A stretch of DNA of 64,000 nt from Rubripirellula amarantea (GCF_007859865.1 NZ_SJPI01000001.1:3037406-3101405); one strand, 5' to 3'; positions 43,750 to 53,771 are shown, counted from the stretch's first letter. Notes: generated by a model from the letters alone, not told the origin. Numbers and translations are program-made.

Positions 43750-44781
43750 ATGAATTTGCATCCACTGGATACAAACGTTTTCGATGTTAAGCAGTTGGTG
43801 GCCGACGCTGTAAATAGGGTCGCACCCGTCGCTGAGATTCTGGAACCAAGCAAACCTCGCGCGGTTTCATCCATCCGATTGCTGTTGATCGAAGATGACG
43901 AGCTCGACGCGGCCATTCTATTGCGGACGCTCCGGAAACAAACCTTGATTAGCTTTACGGTTGATCGGGTGGCGTCCATGCACGAAGCCATCACCAAGCT
44001 GCAAGTCAACGATTACGACGTTGCATTGGCCGATATAAATTTGCCCGATGCCATGGGCGCCGATTCATTTGAACAACTCACCGCATTCGATTCCTGCTTG
44101 CCGATCATCGTATTGACGGGGCACGAGGACGACGACTTGGCGCTTCGCGCTGTCCAAAGCGGAGCCCAAGATTTCATATCCAAAAGCAATTTATCGACTC
44201 AGGGTATTGTCCGCACGATTCGTTTTGCCATCGTTCGACAACAAATGTCACTCGGCTACCAAGCCGCCGCCCAAACCGACTCATTGACGGGAATGCCCAA
44301 TCGTCGAACGCTAGACTGCGAATTCTCTGGCGCCGCTAAAGTCGCGAAGCATTTGGGGACACCGCTATGCGTCGCCATGATTGACATCGACCACTTTAAG
44401 AACGTGAACGAGCAATTCGGGCACTGCATCGGCGATGCGGTTCTTTGCCAAGTTGCTACGCTGTTGATGCGGCATATCCACGGTGATACTTGGGCTTGCC
44501 GATTTGGTGGCGAAGAATTCGCGCTCTTGATGCCGCAGTATGACATCGTTGAAGCGCAAAACTTTGTCGAAGAATTTCTTAACCGTTTGCAGTCGCAGCA
44601 AATCATGGTCGGAAATCAGCGGCTGGAGATCACCGCCAGCGCAGGACTAAGCTGTGTTTCGTGTGACGAAAGTCGAGCTGTTGCCTTCGCACGTTGTAGC
44701 CAGGCGCTGCGAGTGGCGAAAAGCAATGGTCGCAACCGCATCGAGTTGTTCACAGAGTCCGACTCACCGAAGGTGTCTTAA
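43750..44781 (+). CDS. receiver-GGDEF protein, probable diguanylate cyclase
   Basis: 343 residues. An N-terminal extension of about 40 residues precedes a response-regulator receiver (about 43-155): acidic E48-D49-D50, phospho-acceptor Asp95 in VALADINLPDA, and Lys near 150 (QDFISKSN). The GGDEF domain follows: SLTGMPNRRTL, FKNVNEQFGHCIGDAVL, and GGEEF at 253-257, so the active site is intact. No RxxD product-inhibition site is evident upstream of GGEEF. It should make cyclic di-GMP in response to phosphorylation by a kinase not found here. Cyclic di-GMP is a common regulator of exopolysaccharide, but no direct link to the sugar locus is shown. Confidence 0.9.
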   Translation: MNLHPLDTNVFDVKQLVADAVNRVAPVAEILEPSKPRAVSSIRLLLIEDDELDAAILLRTLRKQTLISFTVDRVASMHEAITKLQVNDYDVALADINLPDAMGADSFEQLTAFDSCLPIIVLTGHEDDDLALRAVQSGAQDFISKSNLSTQGIVRTIRFAIVRQQMSLGYQAAAQTDSLTGMPNRRTLDCEFSGAAKVAKHLGTPLCVAMIDIDHFKNVNEQFGHCIGDAVLCQVATLLMRHIHGDTWACRFGGEEFALLMPQYDIVEAQNFVEEFLNRLQSQQIMVGNQRLEITASAGLSCVSCDESRAVAFARCSQALRVAKSNGRNRIELFTESDSPKVS

Positions 44782-44898
44782 TCTAGAAGCGGCCGTTCAA
44801 CGTGGTGGATCGTTGAACACTCCACTGATGGGTAGTTGCGCGCTTAACGATGATCGCCGCTTATCGTTCGCCACGTGCTGACGATTGCCTGCGGATCA

Positions 44899-45294
44899 TC
44901 ACTTGCTAATCACCGTGCAGGTCGAAGTCGCCGTTGCGATTCGTTTGCCGCGATCATTGGTGATCTCACAGTCGACGAAGCCGATCCGTAGACCTCGTTC
45001 GACCACTTTGGCTTTCGCTAGGATACGACCTTCACGAACCGGACGGATGAAGTTGATCTTCATTTCAATCGTCGAGAAATCCTGGTCATCCACGAGCGTA
45101 CGCCCAAACGCGATGCCCATTGCTGCATCTGCCAACGCGGCGATCAGCCCGCCGTGGACCCGTGCCATCGGATTGTGATGACGCCGGTCACACTGGATAC
45201 CAACGGTGGCTTCACCTGGCGGTCCCGGTTCGACGTCAAAGCCAACGAGACGCGAAATTGGCGCTTCGGAAAATTCAAACGACGATTCGCTCAA
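44899..45294 (-). CDS. PaaI-family hotdog thioesterase
   Basis: 131 residues with a TTG start. The conserved segment NPMARVHGGLIAALADAAMGIAFG carries the HGG motif and the acidic residue of PaaI/YbgC-type hotdog thioesterases. Such enzymes hydrolyse acyl-CoA thioesters. It is a lone minus-strand gene between a signalling protein and a BBP7 gene. The exact acyl group is not predictable. Confidence 0.85.
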   Translation of the reverse strand: MSESSFEFSEAPISRLVGFDVEPGPPGEATVGIQCDRRHHNPMARVHGGLIAALADAAMGIAFGRTLVDDQDFSTIEMKINFIRPVREGRILAKAKVVERGLRIGFVDCEITNDRGKRIATATSTCTVISK

Positions 45295-45365
45295 CGGTAA
45301 CTCGATTCAAATCTTGGGCAGGGAAGACTCAGCCCGCGGAATCGTAAGCGAACGCGGGAAGGAAA

Positions 45366-46928
45366 CTAGTACACGTACTGTATTCCAAAGTGAATGCCCT
45401 GCACATAAAACGTATCGAATCGCAAATCAGGCGAAGGGCTTTGAGTGCCGGTCGGATTGTCCGCCAAGTTTGTTGCTAAATTCGGGTCGATGGTTCCCGA
45501 GGTCTGCAAGGCGTCCGTCATCGCGATGATGTGGTAGCCCACCGTGAGTTCATAGGAGGGGAATCGTTGGTACCCGATGGTAAAGTCGAGTTCCGGAACC
45601 CAACCGAACGTGTGGTCAGTGGTCTTTCCTGAATTGGTGTTGCGAACGAGCAGTCCCTGATCACTTGTCGCTGATATTCCACCGTTGCTAGTCACCGTCG
45701 CACCCGTTCGAGTCGCCGTGCGTCGCAACGAGCCGAATCCAGCTTTTGCCAAACCGCTGAATGACCAGCATCCTTCGCGGTACTTGGTGGCGATGCCGAG
45801 TTGGCCACCGTGGAAATCATTTTCAGCTTCAAAAGCATCTCTCGATGCAATGATCGTTCCCACTGGAGCGAAATCGTCGTCAAGGGATACAGTCGATGAT
45901 CCGATTCGCAAGTCTTCGTTCAGCCGCATGTACTGGTAGCCATACAGAACGTCCACCGTGCCGCCATAGGCACCGTACAGATATTGACGTACTGAGACGT
46001 CGCCGCCGAAGACGTTGCTGGTAGCATCGACGTTGATTGATCCGTTCGCTCGGCCTGGGGAGGCGATGATTTGAACATTGTCGCCGGGTGTTTCACCATC
46101 AGTCACGTCAAAGAAGGGGCGACCGAGAATCGACGTTTGAGTTTGATCGCGGCTGAAGTGGTAGGACTCTTCTGCTGCACCCCACCCACGAAAGACGAGG
46201 CTTCGACATTGGGAATCGTCAAGCCATGTGCCCAACGTCAAGCGGCCGCCGACAGTGATGTCTTTGAGCAGCGTTTCGCCGCCAGCAAGCACTTGAGCGT
46301 CAGCGGTGGCTTCGGCTGGACCAGTGGTCACTAACTCAGGCAAGCGATCGCCGTTTCGGAACATCGTTAGCAGTTCAAGACTGCCAAACCAATCGCAACG
46401 TGACAATCGAATCTTCGAGTTAGCCCAACCGCAGGCTCCTCCCATCGAATCACAACCTGCGTCGTCGCAGTACTCACCGCCGTAGTGAGCGTAGCCTTCG
46501 TCATAGATAATTTGGCCGTCGTCCTGAATCACTTCATACGATTCGTACGACACGGGAACGCCGTGACGGTCTTGATCACTATCGGCAATGGCATCGTCAT
46601 TAGCATCGTCAACCAATGGCGTCATGCTCGACAGCGAACGCAGTTGGACGTTCTCATGCGCAACACGCCGCAAGTTCGTGGAAGCGTTTTCAGTGTCTTG
46701 CATCGGAGTCGGAGGTTCCAACTCGACCGTGTCGAGCGGCAACGTTTCCATTTCCGGGGACCGGTACGTGCCGCGGTCTGGACGTTTCGTGCGCACTTGC
46801 GCGTGAACGGTTGACGCCGTGGCCACGCCTGCAATTGCAATCGCAAGCAACATGTTCATCCGTGACGCGTTTTTGCCCCAACCATTGCGGCACATTTTCG
46901 TATTCCGTTTCATCGGAGATGCTTTCAT
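45366..46928 (-). CDS. BBP7-family outer-membrane beta-barrel protein
   Basis: About 520 residues. I chose the ATG at 46928; another at 46913 is equally possible, and an ORF-initial ATG at 47087 is unlikely. The signal peptide is MNMLLAIAIAGVATASTVHA with cleavage after VHA. The region from about residue 180 (CDWFGSLELLTMFRNGDRLP) to the end is the planctomycete BBP7-type barrel: alternating beta strands with the YLYGAYGGTVDVLYGYQYMRL and GWVPELDFTIGYQRFP segments, ending in an aromatic C-terminal strand (YVQGIHFGIQYVY). Probably an outer-membrane protein; its function is unknown. Confidence 0.82.
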   Translation of the reverse strand: MKASPMKRNTKMCRNGWGKNASRMNMLLAIAIAGVATASTVHAQVRTKRPDRGTYRSPEMETLPLDTVELEPPTPMQDTENASTNLRRVAHENVQLRSLSSMTPLVDDANDDAIADSDQDRHGVPVSYESYEVIQDDGQIIYDEGYAHYGGEYCDDAGCDSMGGACGWANSKIRLSRCDWFGSLELLTMFRNGDRLPELVTTGPAEATADAQVLAGGETLLKDITVGGRLTLGTWLDDSQCRSLVFRGWGAAEESYHFSRDQTQTSILGRPFFDVTDGETPGDNVQIIASPGRANGSINVDATSNVFGGDVSVRQYLYGAYGGTVDVLYGYQYMRLNEDLRIGSSTVSLDDDFAPVGTIIASRDAFEAENDFHGGQLGIATKYREGCWSFSGLAKAGFGSLRRTATRTGATVTSNGGISATSDQGLLVRNTNSGKTTDHTFGWVPELDFTIGYQRFPSYELTVGYHIIAMTDALQTSGTIDPNLATNLADNPTGTQSPSPDLRFDTFYVQGIHFGIQYVY

Positions 46929-47181
46929 CTTCCCGAGTAACCACCGCGATGCGACAACTCGCGCATCGTCCCCCGAAACAGGTATCGACCTTGCGGGATG
47001 TTCGGGTTGAATAAATTTGGCAACCTTTGCGGGTTGCGAAAGAAGTGACGCGAAGGATCGCCGTCGTGAAACACAGCACGTGTTCAAAGGTTGCGTTGCA
47101 AACTAGCTTCGCGTCGTCGCGATTCGATATTTTGCCAAGCGATGGTAAGCCAAATCGACCGAAACGCTACGCGACGATTTC

Positions 47182-47841
47182 CTACGAACGCAGGACTCCG
47201 TCGTCGGATGCCTGCCAATACTTTCGCGTCTTTAGATCGACAGCGGTCAGCCATCCGCCGCCGTAACAATAGGTATCGATGCAAAGCAGGTGTCCGACAT
47301 CGAGTATCTCGCCGTGGCGGTTGGCCGTGTGACCCACGACGGCTGTCTTACCGCTGATGTGTTGGGGAGGCACGCCTTCGGTCAGCGAATACCACCGCAG
47401 CATTTCGGTGCTCTGTTCTTCTAAAGGCAAGCCCGGATCGTAAGCTGCGTGAGTGAAGAAATAATCGTCGGTCACAAAATAGTCACCCAGCGAATCGAAA
47501 AACCGATCGTGCTCGGGAGATAGGAAATCGAGGCCACCGTCAAAGTTGTAGCTTTCCAGCGTTTCGACCCCGCCGTAACGCAACCAATTGTGGTGCGGCT
47601 CGCCATGCCGGACCACTTCCAACATCATTTCCTCGTGGTTTCCCATCAGGCTGACTAACCGCGTGCGTTTGCCCAACGCGATCAGTTCGTCGATCACGCC
47701 GGCTGAATCAGGCCCACGATCGACGTAATCTCCCAACGTCACCACGATGTCCTGAGGACCGGGATCCACCGCCTCTAGGAGCGTCTTCAAGGCATTTCGG
47801 CATCCGTGGATGTCTCCGATTGCGATCAAACGCTCCGTCAA
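47182..47841 (-). CDS. PPP-family metallophosphatase (serine/threonine or Ap4A type)
   Basis: About 219 residues if it starts at the TTG giving MTERLIAIGDIHG; a GGAG lies ten bases ahead. The frame is open upstream to 47946, but the extra 35 residues have no family similarity. The three PPP motifs are intact: GDIHG, GDYVDRG and GNHEE, with a fourth, GHT, near the end (VGHTANRH). Such enzymes use a two-metal centre to cleave phosphoserine/threonine or diadenosine tetraphosphate. Which one cannot be decided. Confidence 0.88.
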   Translation of the reverse strand: MTERLIAIGDIHGCRNALKTLLEAVDPGPQDIVVTLGDYVDRGPDSAGVIDELIALGKRTRLVSLMGNHEEMMLEVVRHGEPHHNWLRYGGVETLESYNFDGGLDFLSPEHDRFFDSLGDYFVTDDYFFTHAAYDPGLPLEEQSTEMLRWYSLTEGVPPQHISGKTAVVGHTANRHGEILDVGHLLCIDTYCYGGGWLTAVDLKTRKYWQASDDGVLRS

Positions 47842-48176
47842 TGTTTCGTCTCCACCGTGGAATAGGGGGGGCCTGAGGATGGCAGTCCAACGACGAGACA
47901 TCGTCCATTGCGACCAAAACCAAAGATAAATTACCCGACGGCTCACAGTAATCGAGTACAGCTATTGCCAGAACATCGTTCATCCGATGACGGGTTAATG
48001 TTGAAAGTTTGGCCTGAGTCGACGAAACTGTCTATATGGCACCTGGCACACTGATCTAGGCTTACTGCATTGCGGAACGGCAGCGAGATTGGTTTGCCAC
48101 CCGATTTGCCCACGGTGATTCACTTTTGGTGACCCACCGTCGGTGATCCGCTCACTTCATTCCTTTTGGTTCGCTC
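47842..48176. other. intergenic region
   Basis: About 330 bases between divergent genes, if the TTG start of the phosphatase is right. No other gene is seen; the promoters of both genes should lie here but none is clear. Confidence 0.4.
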
Positions 48177-50246
48177 ATGACCGATTCTGATCCAAAGCCA
48201 GATACGACGTCGCGCCCATCACCTGAGTCTCTCGACTCGGCTGAACCGGTCGATTCGTGGATGCCCGACGAATTGGAACCGATGGGTTTTTTTGAGAACG
48301 CTGAGAATGTCGCTCTGATCGGCAGCATGCTGGTTCACTTGATCATCATCCTGTCGCTTGCAATGGTCCCGCTAGCCATCCGGCTTGAAGATGAAGCAGT
48401 CGTGATCGTGTCGAAGACTCCTGAATACGAACAGGAAGAAATCGAGACGATTGACGATATCACCTATAGCGACATCCCGCAGGTGCAGGTGGGGGCTGCG
48501 AGTCTGGAAGACGCTGGCATGGCTGAAGCATCCGCTGAGATGTTTGCCGAGGTTTCAGAGATCCCCATGCCGCTTGATCTCGAACCCGACGACTTGGGTG
48601 ACATCATGGTCAACAAGATGTTCGATCAAGCTGTTGCGCCGCTCGACAAACTCGAAGATCAAAAAGGAAAAGTTGGCCAAGGTGCGGCCGGTGCCGTCGG
48701 CGCGGTTGATCGAATCACGTTTGAGGTTCTTAAAGAAATGGAAGAGAGTCCCACGCTTGTCGTGTGGATGTTCGATTTGAGTGGATCGCTCGAACGTCAA
48801 CGTCGTGACATCCGCAATCGCTTTGATCGAATCTACAGCGAACTAGGAATCGCCGAGGCGAGTGGATCAAAGAGCTTTGCCAATAACGAAGATAAAGAGT
48901 CGCCGTTGTTGACCTCGATCATGGGATTCGGACAAGAAGTCAAGCTATTCACCCCAGAGCCGATTAGCGACCTTGATGAAATCAAGTCGATCATCGATGA
49001 AGAGTTTACCGTCGATACATCGGGGGAAGAAAAAGTATTCACGGCGATCGCTAGCGCCGCCAATCAATACAAGAGTCTCGCCAAGCCACGCGGCAATCGT
49101 GGTCCGCTTCGCAAAGTCATGTTCATCGTGGTCACAGATGAAAAGGGTGACGATGAATACTTGCTCGAAACTTCGATTAAGTCATGTCGCAATCTTGGAA
49201 TACCGGTCTATGTCATTGGGGTTCCTGCTCCCTTTGGTCGCCAACACACCCTGGTCAAGTATGTCGATCCCGATCCAACTTACGATCAAACTCCTCAATT
49301 CGCCCAAGTCGATCAAGGGCCGGAAACGTTTTACCCTGAACATGTCCAAGTTGGCTTCACGGGTGACTTCCAGCAGGAACCCGTCATCGACAGTGGTTTT
49401 GGACCGTACGCGCTGACACGCTTGTGTTATGAAACCGGTGGAATCTATTTTACGGTCCACCCCAACCGAAACGTCAGCCGCAAAGTTCGGCGGGGCGAAC
49501 TGGACGCGTTTGCCTCGGAACTCGAATACTTCTTTGATCCTACGGTGATGCAAAAGTATCGACCCGATTATTTGACCCAGCGGGATTACGAGAATCAAAT
49601 CAAAGCCAGTCCGCTTCGCATGGCGTTGAAGACCGCAGCGGAGATGAAACCTGTTACGGGCCTCAGTCGCCCGCGAATGCGTTTTGTTCGTCGTGAAGAT
49701 GCGCAGCTTGTCGGCGATTTATCCGAAGCACAAAAGGAACCTGCCAAACTCGAGTACGACCTGAGGGTGATTAGCGAAACGTTGATGCGTGGGTTCAAGC
49801 ACCGAGAGGACGAAACCAGCCTTCGTTGGCGTGCCGGTTACGACTTAGCGATGGGCCGCGTCTTGGCTCAAAAGGTTCGTACGGAAACCTATAACGCTAT
49901 TCTTGCCGAAGCGAAAAGCAAAGCATTCAAGGATCCCAAGAACAATACGTGGGTTCTGGAACCAAGCGAGGACATCACCGTTGGCAGTCGTTGGCAAAAC
50001 GAAGCGGCAATGGCGAAGAAGTTGCTGCAGGGAGTGGTCGACGATCATGCCGGAACGCCATGGGCATTGCTGGCTAGCGAAGAGCTAAAGGTGCCGATCG
50101 GTTGGAAGTGGACCGAAACTTACACCGATTTGAATCCGCCGAAGCCAAACCCCGGCAATGGCAACAACAATCCTCCTCGACCCCCTAAGGACGACAAAGC
50201 CAAGATGCTGAAGAAACGTCCTAAGGATGCTGTCCTGCGACTGTAG
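48177..50246 (+). CDS. membrane-anchored vWA-domain protein
   Basis: 689 residues. The N-terminal 40 residues are acidic and cytoplasmic, followed by one membrane segment (about 42-63, VALIGSMLVHLIIILSLAMV), then an extracytoplasmic body. Residues about 190-340 form a von Willebrand A-like domain: TLVVWMFDLSGSLERQRRDI has a D-x-S-x-S metal site, and VMFIVVTDEKGDD gives the later strand and Asp. The C-terminal third is helical, ending in a Pro/Asn-rich tail (NPGNGNNNPPRPPKDD). Proteins of this layout are common in planctomycetes, with no known role. The sulfatase gene starts shortly downstream. Confidence 0.78.
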   Translation: MTDSDPKPDTTSRPSPESLDSAEPVDSWMPDELEPMGFFENAENVALIGSMLVHLIIILSLAMVPLAIRLEDEAVVIVSKTPEYEQEEIETIDDITYSDIPQVQVGAASLEDAGMAEASAEMFAEVSEIPMPLDLEPDDLGDIMVNKMFDQAVAPLDKLEDQKGKVGQGAAGAVGAVDRITFEVLKEMEESPTLVVWMFDLSGSLERQRRDIRNRFDRIYSELGIAEASGSKSFANNEDKESPLLTSIMGFGQEVKLFTPEPISDLDEIKSIIDEEFTVDTSGEEKVFTAIASAANQYKSLAKPRGNRGPLRKVMFIVVTDEKGDDEYLLETSIKSCRNLGIPVYVIGVPAPFGRQHTLVKYVDPDPTYDQTPQFAQVDQGPETFYPEHVQVGFTGDFQQEPVIDSGFGPYALTRLCYETGGIYFTVHPNRNVSRKVRRGELDAFASELEYFFDPTVMQKYRPDYLTQRDYENQIKASPLRMALKTAAEMKPVTGLSRPRMRFVRREDAQLVGDLSEAQKEPAKLEYDLRVISETLMRGFKHREDETSLRWRAGYDLAMGRVLAQKVRTETYNAILAEAKSKAFKDPKNNTWVLEPSEDITVGSRWQNEAAMAKKLLQGVVDDHAGTPWALLASEELKVPIGWKWTETYTDLNPPKPNPGNGNNNPPRPPKDDKAKMLKKRPKDAVLRL

Positions 50247-50312
50247 TCGAGTCGTACCAACGCATTGAGTTTCTTTGCGTTCTCATCAACCGATCGGCTA
50301 GCGCGAGTCTTG

Positions 50313-51806
50313 ATGGAACGAGCTTGCCGAAACACTCGGAGCCTACGATTGAATATTCGCTTTGTTTTTGGCTGCTTGCTCGCCATCGCGGTGGTTGGTC
50401 CGGCATTGGCAGATGCTTTCAAGCGTCCCAATATCGTTGTTTTACTTTGTGATGATCTTGGTTACGGGGATTTGGGTTGCTATGGGCACCCTCATATCCA
50501 AACGCCTCATCTCGATCGACTTGCATCCAACGGAATTCGTTTCACCGACATGTATTCCGCGGCACCGGTTTGTTCGCCATCGCGAGTTGGATTGCTGACC
50601 GGTCGCAGCCCGAATCGCGCTGGCGTTTACGATTGGATCCCCGAAGTTGGTCAGCGAGGAAGTGTTGGGCGATCGATGGTCCACATGCGTGCGAGTGAGA
50701 CCACGATTCCATCTCTGCTTAACAATGCGGGCTATCAAACCTGCATGGCTGGAAAGTGGCACTGCAATTCGCACTTCAACAGCGATGTTCAACCGCAACC
50801 GGGCGACTTTGGTTTCGACCATTGGCTAGCCACTCAGAACAATGCAGCCCCGAGCCACGAGAATCCTCGCAATTTCGTTCGCAACGGCCAAGCGATCGGC
50901 CGAGTCGAGCGGTTTTCTTGTCAATTTTTGATCGATGAGGCGCTCACGTGGCTGCAATCGGCTGACCGTGATGCTCCGTTCTTCTTGTATGTTCCCTTTC
51001 ACGAACCTCATGAACCGGTGGCGTCTCCCGAAACGCTTGTATCGAAGTACCGCGATGTTGCCCGAGACGAAGATGAAGCACAGTACTTCGCCAACGTTGC
51101 GAATGTTGATGATGCCGTTGGTCGCTTGATTGACGGGCTCGAAAGGATGAACGTGCGGGACAACACGCTCGTCATCTTTACTTCTGACAATGGACCCGAA
51201 ACGCATAATCGCTACGCGTCGGCCAATCGATCGTATGGCCGTCCTGGTAAGTTGCGAGGCATGAAGCTGCACACGACCGAAGCCGGTTTCCGAGTGGTCG
51301 GTATTGCTAATTGGCCTGCGAAGATCTCCGCGAATCAAACGGTCGCAACGCCCATCAGTAGCCTTGATTTCTTGCCCACGTTTTGCCAGCTCGCCGATTG
51401 CCCTTCGCCATCGCAAGGACGTCTCGACGGAATCAATATCGAGCCCGTGTTGACGGGTTCGCCATCAAACCAAGTTACCGTCGAACGAGATCGGCCGTTG
51501 GTGTGGGCTTATTACAACGCTACCAACGAGGCACGCGTTGCGATGCGAAGCGGCAAGTGGAAGGTGCTGGCCAAGCTTGACAATGGAAAGTTAGCCAAGC
51601 TTCAAAACGTGACCTCTAAAAACGTCGACTTGGTACAAGCAGCCACCCTGACGGACATCGAAATCTATGATCTTGATTCTGATGTCAGTGAAACCATCGA
51701 CGTCGCCGGACGTTCTGACGTTCCTACTGAATCGTTGACAAGTGAACTTGAAAACGCCTACCAGCAACTTTTAAGCGATTCTCATGTCTGGTCGGGTGAC
51801 AAGTAG
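50313..51806 (+). CDS. exported sulfatase (arylsulfatase / sulfated polysaccharide type)
   Basis: 497 residues from the ATG at 50313. A hydrophobic stretch (IRFVFGCLLAIAVVGPALA) is a signal peptide. The catalytic core begins with NIVVLLCDDLGYGDLGCYG, giving the metal Asp pair, and has CSPSRVGLLTGR with the Cys that is converted to formylglycine (C-x-P-S-R). TSDNGPE supplies the later Asp-Asn site. Such enzymes remove sulfate from carbohydrates and are abundant in marine Rhodopirellula, which feed on sulfated algal polymers. It lies 66 bases behind the vWA gene. The substrate is not predictable. Confidence 0.93.
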   Translation: MERACRNTRSLRLNIRFVFGCLLAIAVVGPALADAFKRPNIVVLLCDDLGYGDLGCYGHPHIQTPHLDRLASNGIRFTDMYSAAPVCSPSRVGLLTGRSPNRAGVYDWIPEVGQRGSVGRSMVHMRASETTIPSLLNNAGYQTCMAGKWHCNSHFNSDVQPQPGDFGFDHWLATQNNAAPSHENPRNFVRNGQAIGRVERFSCQFLIDEALTWLQSADRDAPFFLYVPFHEPHEPVASPETLVSKYRDVARDEDEAQYFANVANVDDAVGRLIDGLERMNVRDNTLVIFTSDNGPETHNRYASANRSYGRPGKLRGMKLHTTEAGFRVVGIANWPAKISANQTVATPISSLDFLPTFCQLADCPSPSQGRLDGINIEPVLTGSPSNQVTVERDRPLVWAYYNATNEARVAMRSGKWKVLAKLDNGKLAKLQNVTSKNVDLVQAATLTDIEIYDLDSDVSETIDVAGRSDVPTESLTSELENAYQQLLSDSHVWSGDK

Positions 51807-51845
51807 CGAATGGTTGTGTTCTCGCTTCGTTTTCACTCAAAGCGA

Positions 51846-51988
51846 TACGAGTGATTGCTACGAGTGATTGCTATGAGTGATTGCTATGAGTGATTGCTAT
51901 GAGTGATTGCTATGAGTGATTGCTATGAGTGATTGCTATGAGTGATTGCTATGAGTGATTGCTACGACTGCTTGCTATGAGTGATTAC
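51846..51988. repeat. 13-bp tandem array, 11 copies
   Basis: Eleven head-to-tail copies of TATGAGTGATTGC, exactly 143 bases. Units 3 to 9 are identical; units 1, 2 and 10 carry TAC for TAT, and the last has TTAC at its end. The array lies between two convergent genes, and the stop codon of cardiolipin synthase falls in the last unit. Confidence 0.97.
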
Positions 51989-53463
51989 AGAACAGGACTG
52001 AACAGCCGGGCAACCGCGGTGCCCGCCCGCCCGACCCAAGGGCGAGCCGGTTTACCGGTTCCGTTGCTTTCTTCCGATGCAGCCAAGTCTTTTTGGAACA
52101 TTGTCTCCACTTGGTTCACAAATTCACGATCGTCAACGGCCAACATCATTTCGAAGTTCAGGTAAAGCGAACGGTTGTCTAAATTGGTCGAACCAATCAA
52201 TGCGAGTGAATCGTCAACTAACACGCACTTTTGATGAAGCACGCCGTCCTTGTAGCGAAACACCGGAACCCCGAGTTCAGCCAGTTCGTGTTCATAGTGG
52301 AAGCTAGCCAAGTAGGCGCCCCAGTGATCAGCGACCGCTGGTATTAGCACTCGAACATCAACGCCACGAGTTCTTGCCATGGATAAGGCAACAAGCAAGG
52401 CATCGTCGGGAACTAAGTACGGTGTACTAATCCAGACACGCGTTTTGGCGGCAACAATCGCCGCCGTAAACATCATGGTCGCTCGTGGTCGCGAATCCGC
52501 TGGGCCTGTTGAACAAACAGCGGTCAATCCATCGGTCTGGTCTCGATGCTCCGCGTGATTGACCACCTCTGCCCATTGGGCCTCAGGTAGACTGCGTCTG
52601 GCCGCCCAGAAATAATCGCCCGCGAAAACAGCTTGAATCTTTCTTGCCGCAGGACCTACAACTTCCATGCTGGTGTCACGCCAACTGGATGCCAGGGTTG
52701 TTTTGCCCAAGTATTCATCGCCAATGTTCAAGCCGCCCACGATCGCCCGTTCGCCGTCCGCAAGGACAAACTTTCGATGATTGCGGAAATTAATTTGAAA
52801 GCGATTCGCCCATCCTTGCCGGGTGTTGAACGCGTGGACGTCGACACCAGCTTCGGTTAAGTGTTCGATAAAGCGATTGGACAAACGTAAGCAACCAACT
52901 TCGTCGTAGAGCAATCGAACCGTAACGCCGGCACGAGCACGCTCCACCAGCGCGTCTGCAAAACGGCGACCCGTTTCGTCGTCACGAATGATGTAGAACT
53001 CGGCATAAACGTATCTCGATGCCGATTTGATTTGGTCAATGACTGCATCAAGAAAGGCTTGCCCGTCAATCAACAATCGAAACTGGTTGTTGCTGCTAAT
53101 GGGAGTGTCCAAGACATCGGCCACCTGTTGCAGCGGTGTTTCGAGCGAAGTGGTGCGTTGGCAGGAACCCGTAAACAATTCGCGGCGAATCGAGGTGACC
53201 GACTGTTCGTGCTGGTTGCCGACTTCACGAATCGCTTCCCGATAACCCGAAAAACGATGGCGAGCAAAAACCCAGTACAGCGGAAGGGTTAGATAGGGTA
53301 CCGTTACCAACCCGACGACCCAGGCCACGGCAGCTTGTGAGGTGCGAACGTTCTGCAAAGCATGAAATGCAGATACGAAAGCGGTAAGGTGAACCAACAA
53401 CAGGCTCGCCGTGATAATAAGCGCTGTCCATCGAAGGTCGAGTATTTGCCAGTAGAAATCCAT
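51985..53463 (-). CDS. cardiolipin synthase (two HKD motifs)
   Basis: 492 residues. The N-terminal 65 residues contain two membrane segments. Two phospholipase-D catalytic motifs are present: HRKFVLAD in the first half and HQKCVLVD in the second, each with H-x-K-x4-D, so both half sites are intact. These enzymes condense two phosphatidylglycerols, or PG with PE, to cardiolipin. The length and the PD-type layout fit ClsA/ClsB of other bacteria. Its stop codon is inside a 13-bp tandem repeat array. Confidence 0.93.
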   Translation of the reverse strand: MDFYWQILDLRWTALIITASLLLVHLTAFVSAFHALQNVRTSQAAVAWVVGLVTVPYLTLPLYWVFARHRFSGYREAIREVGNQHEQSVTSIRRELFTGSCQRTTSLETPLQQVADVLDTPISSNNQFRLLIDGQAFLDAVIDQIKSASRYVYAEFYIIRDDETGRRFADALVERARAGVTVRLLYDEVGCLRLSNRFIEHLTEAGVDVHAFNTRQGWANRFQINFRNHRKFVLADGERAIVGGLNIGDEYLGKTTLASSWRDTSMEVVGPAARKIQAVFAGDYFWAARRSLPEAQWAEVVNHAEHRDQTDGLTAVCSTGPADSRPRATMMFTAAIVAAKTRVWISTPYLVPDDALLVALSMARTRGVDVRVLIPAVADHWGAYLASFHYEHELAELGVPVFRYKDGVLHQKCVLVDDSLALIGSTNLDNRSLYLNFEMMLAVDDREFVNQVETMFQKDLAASEESNGTGKPARPWVGRAGTAVARLFSPVL

Positions 53464-53771
53464 AGTTCAAGGATAAGCAAAACTCGGGCCGCTCGTTGAT
53501 CCCATCTTCTCGGGAATTAAGAATGCACTAAGTTTGAAGTCGGTTCGACCGACATGATACGATTGGAATTGATCGGTGGCGTACCATCGTATGTGGCGGA
53601 CGATATTAGGTGGGGCCCTGGTATTTCGCCCCGCAATACTTAAGCACCCAGCATTAAAGCACCCAGCATTAAAGCACCCAGTATTTAAGTATCCAGTATG
53701 CAAGCCCGCGAGTATGTCGTGTTCGTCGAGGCAAAGGGACTATCATCCGAGCTGACTCAGTGAACCTCTCC
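53464..53771. other. divergent intergenic region
   Basis: About 300 bases. Apart from the 15-bp array no gene is visible. Confidence 0.4.
53640..53699. repeat. 15-bp tandem repeat, 4 copies
   Basis: Four copies of TTAAGCACCCAGCAT-like units; the first three differ by one or two bases and the last is more diverged (TTAAGTATCCAGTAT). It lies in the gap between the divergent cardiolipin synthase and hydrolase genes. Confidence 0.9.

Noticed and set aside
51846-51988. Tandem array as a CRISPR
   Set aside because: Units are contiguous with no spacers, so it is a simple tandem repeat.
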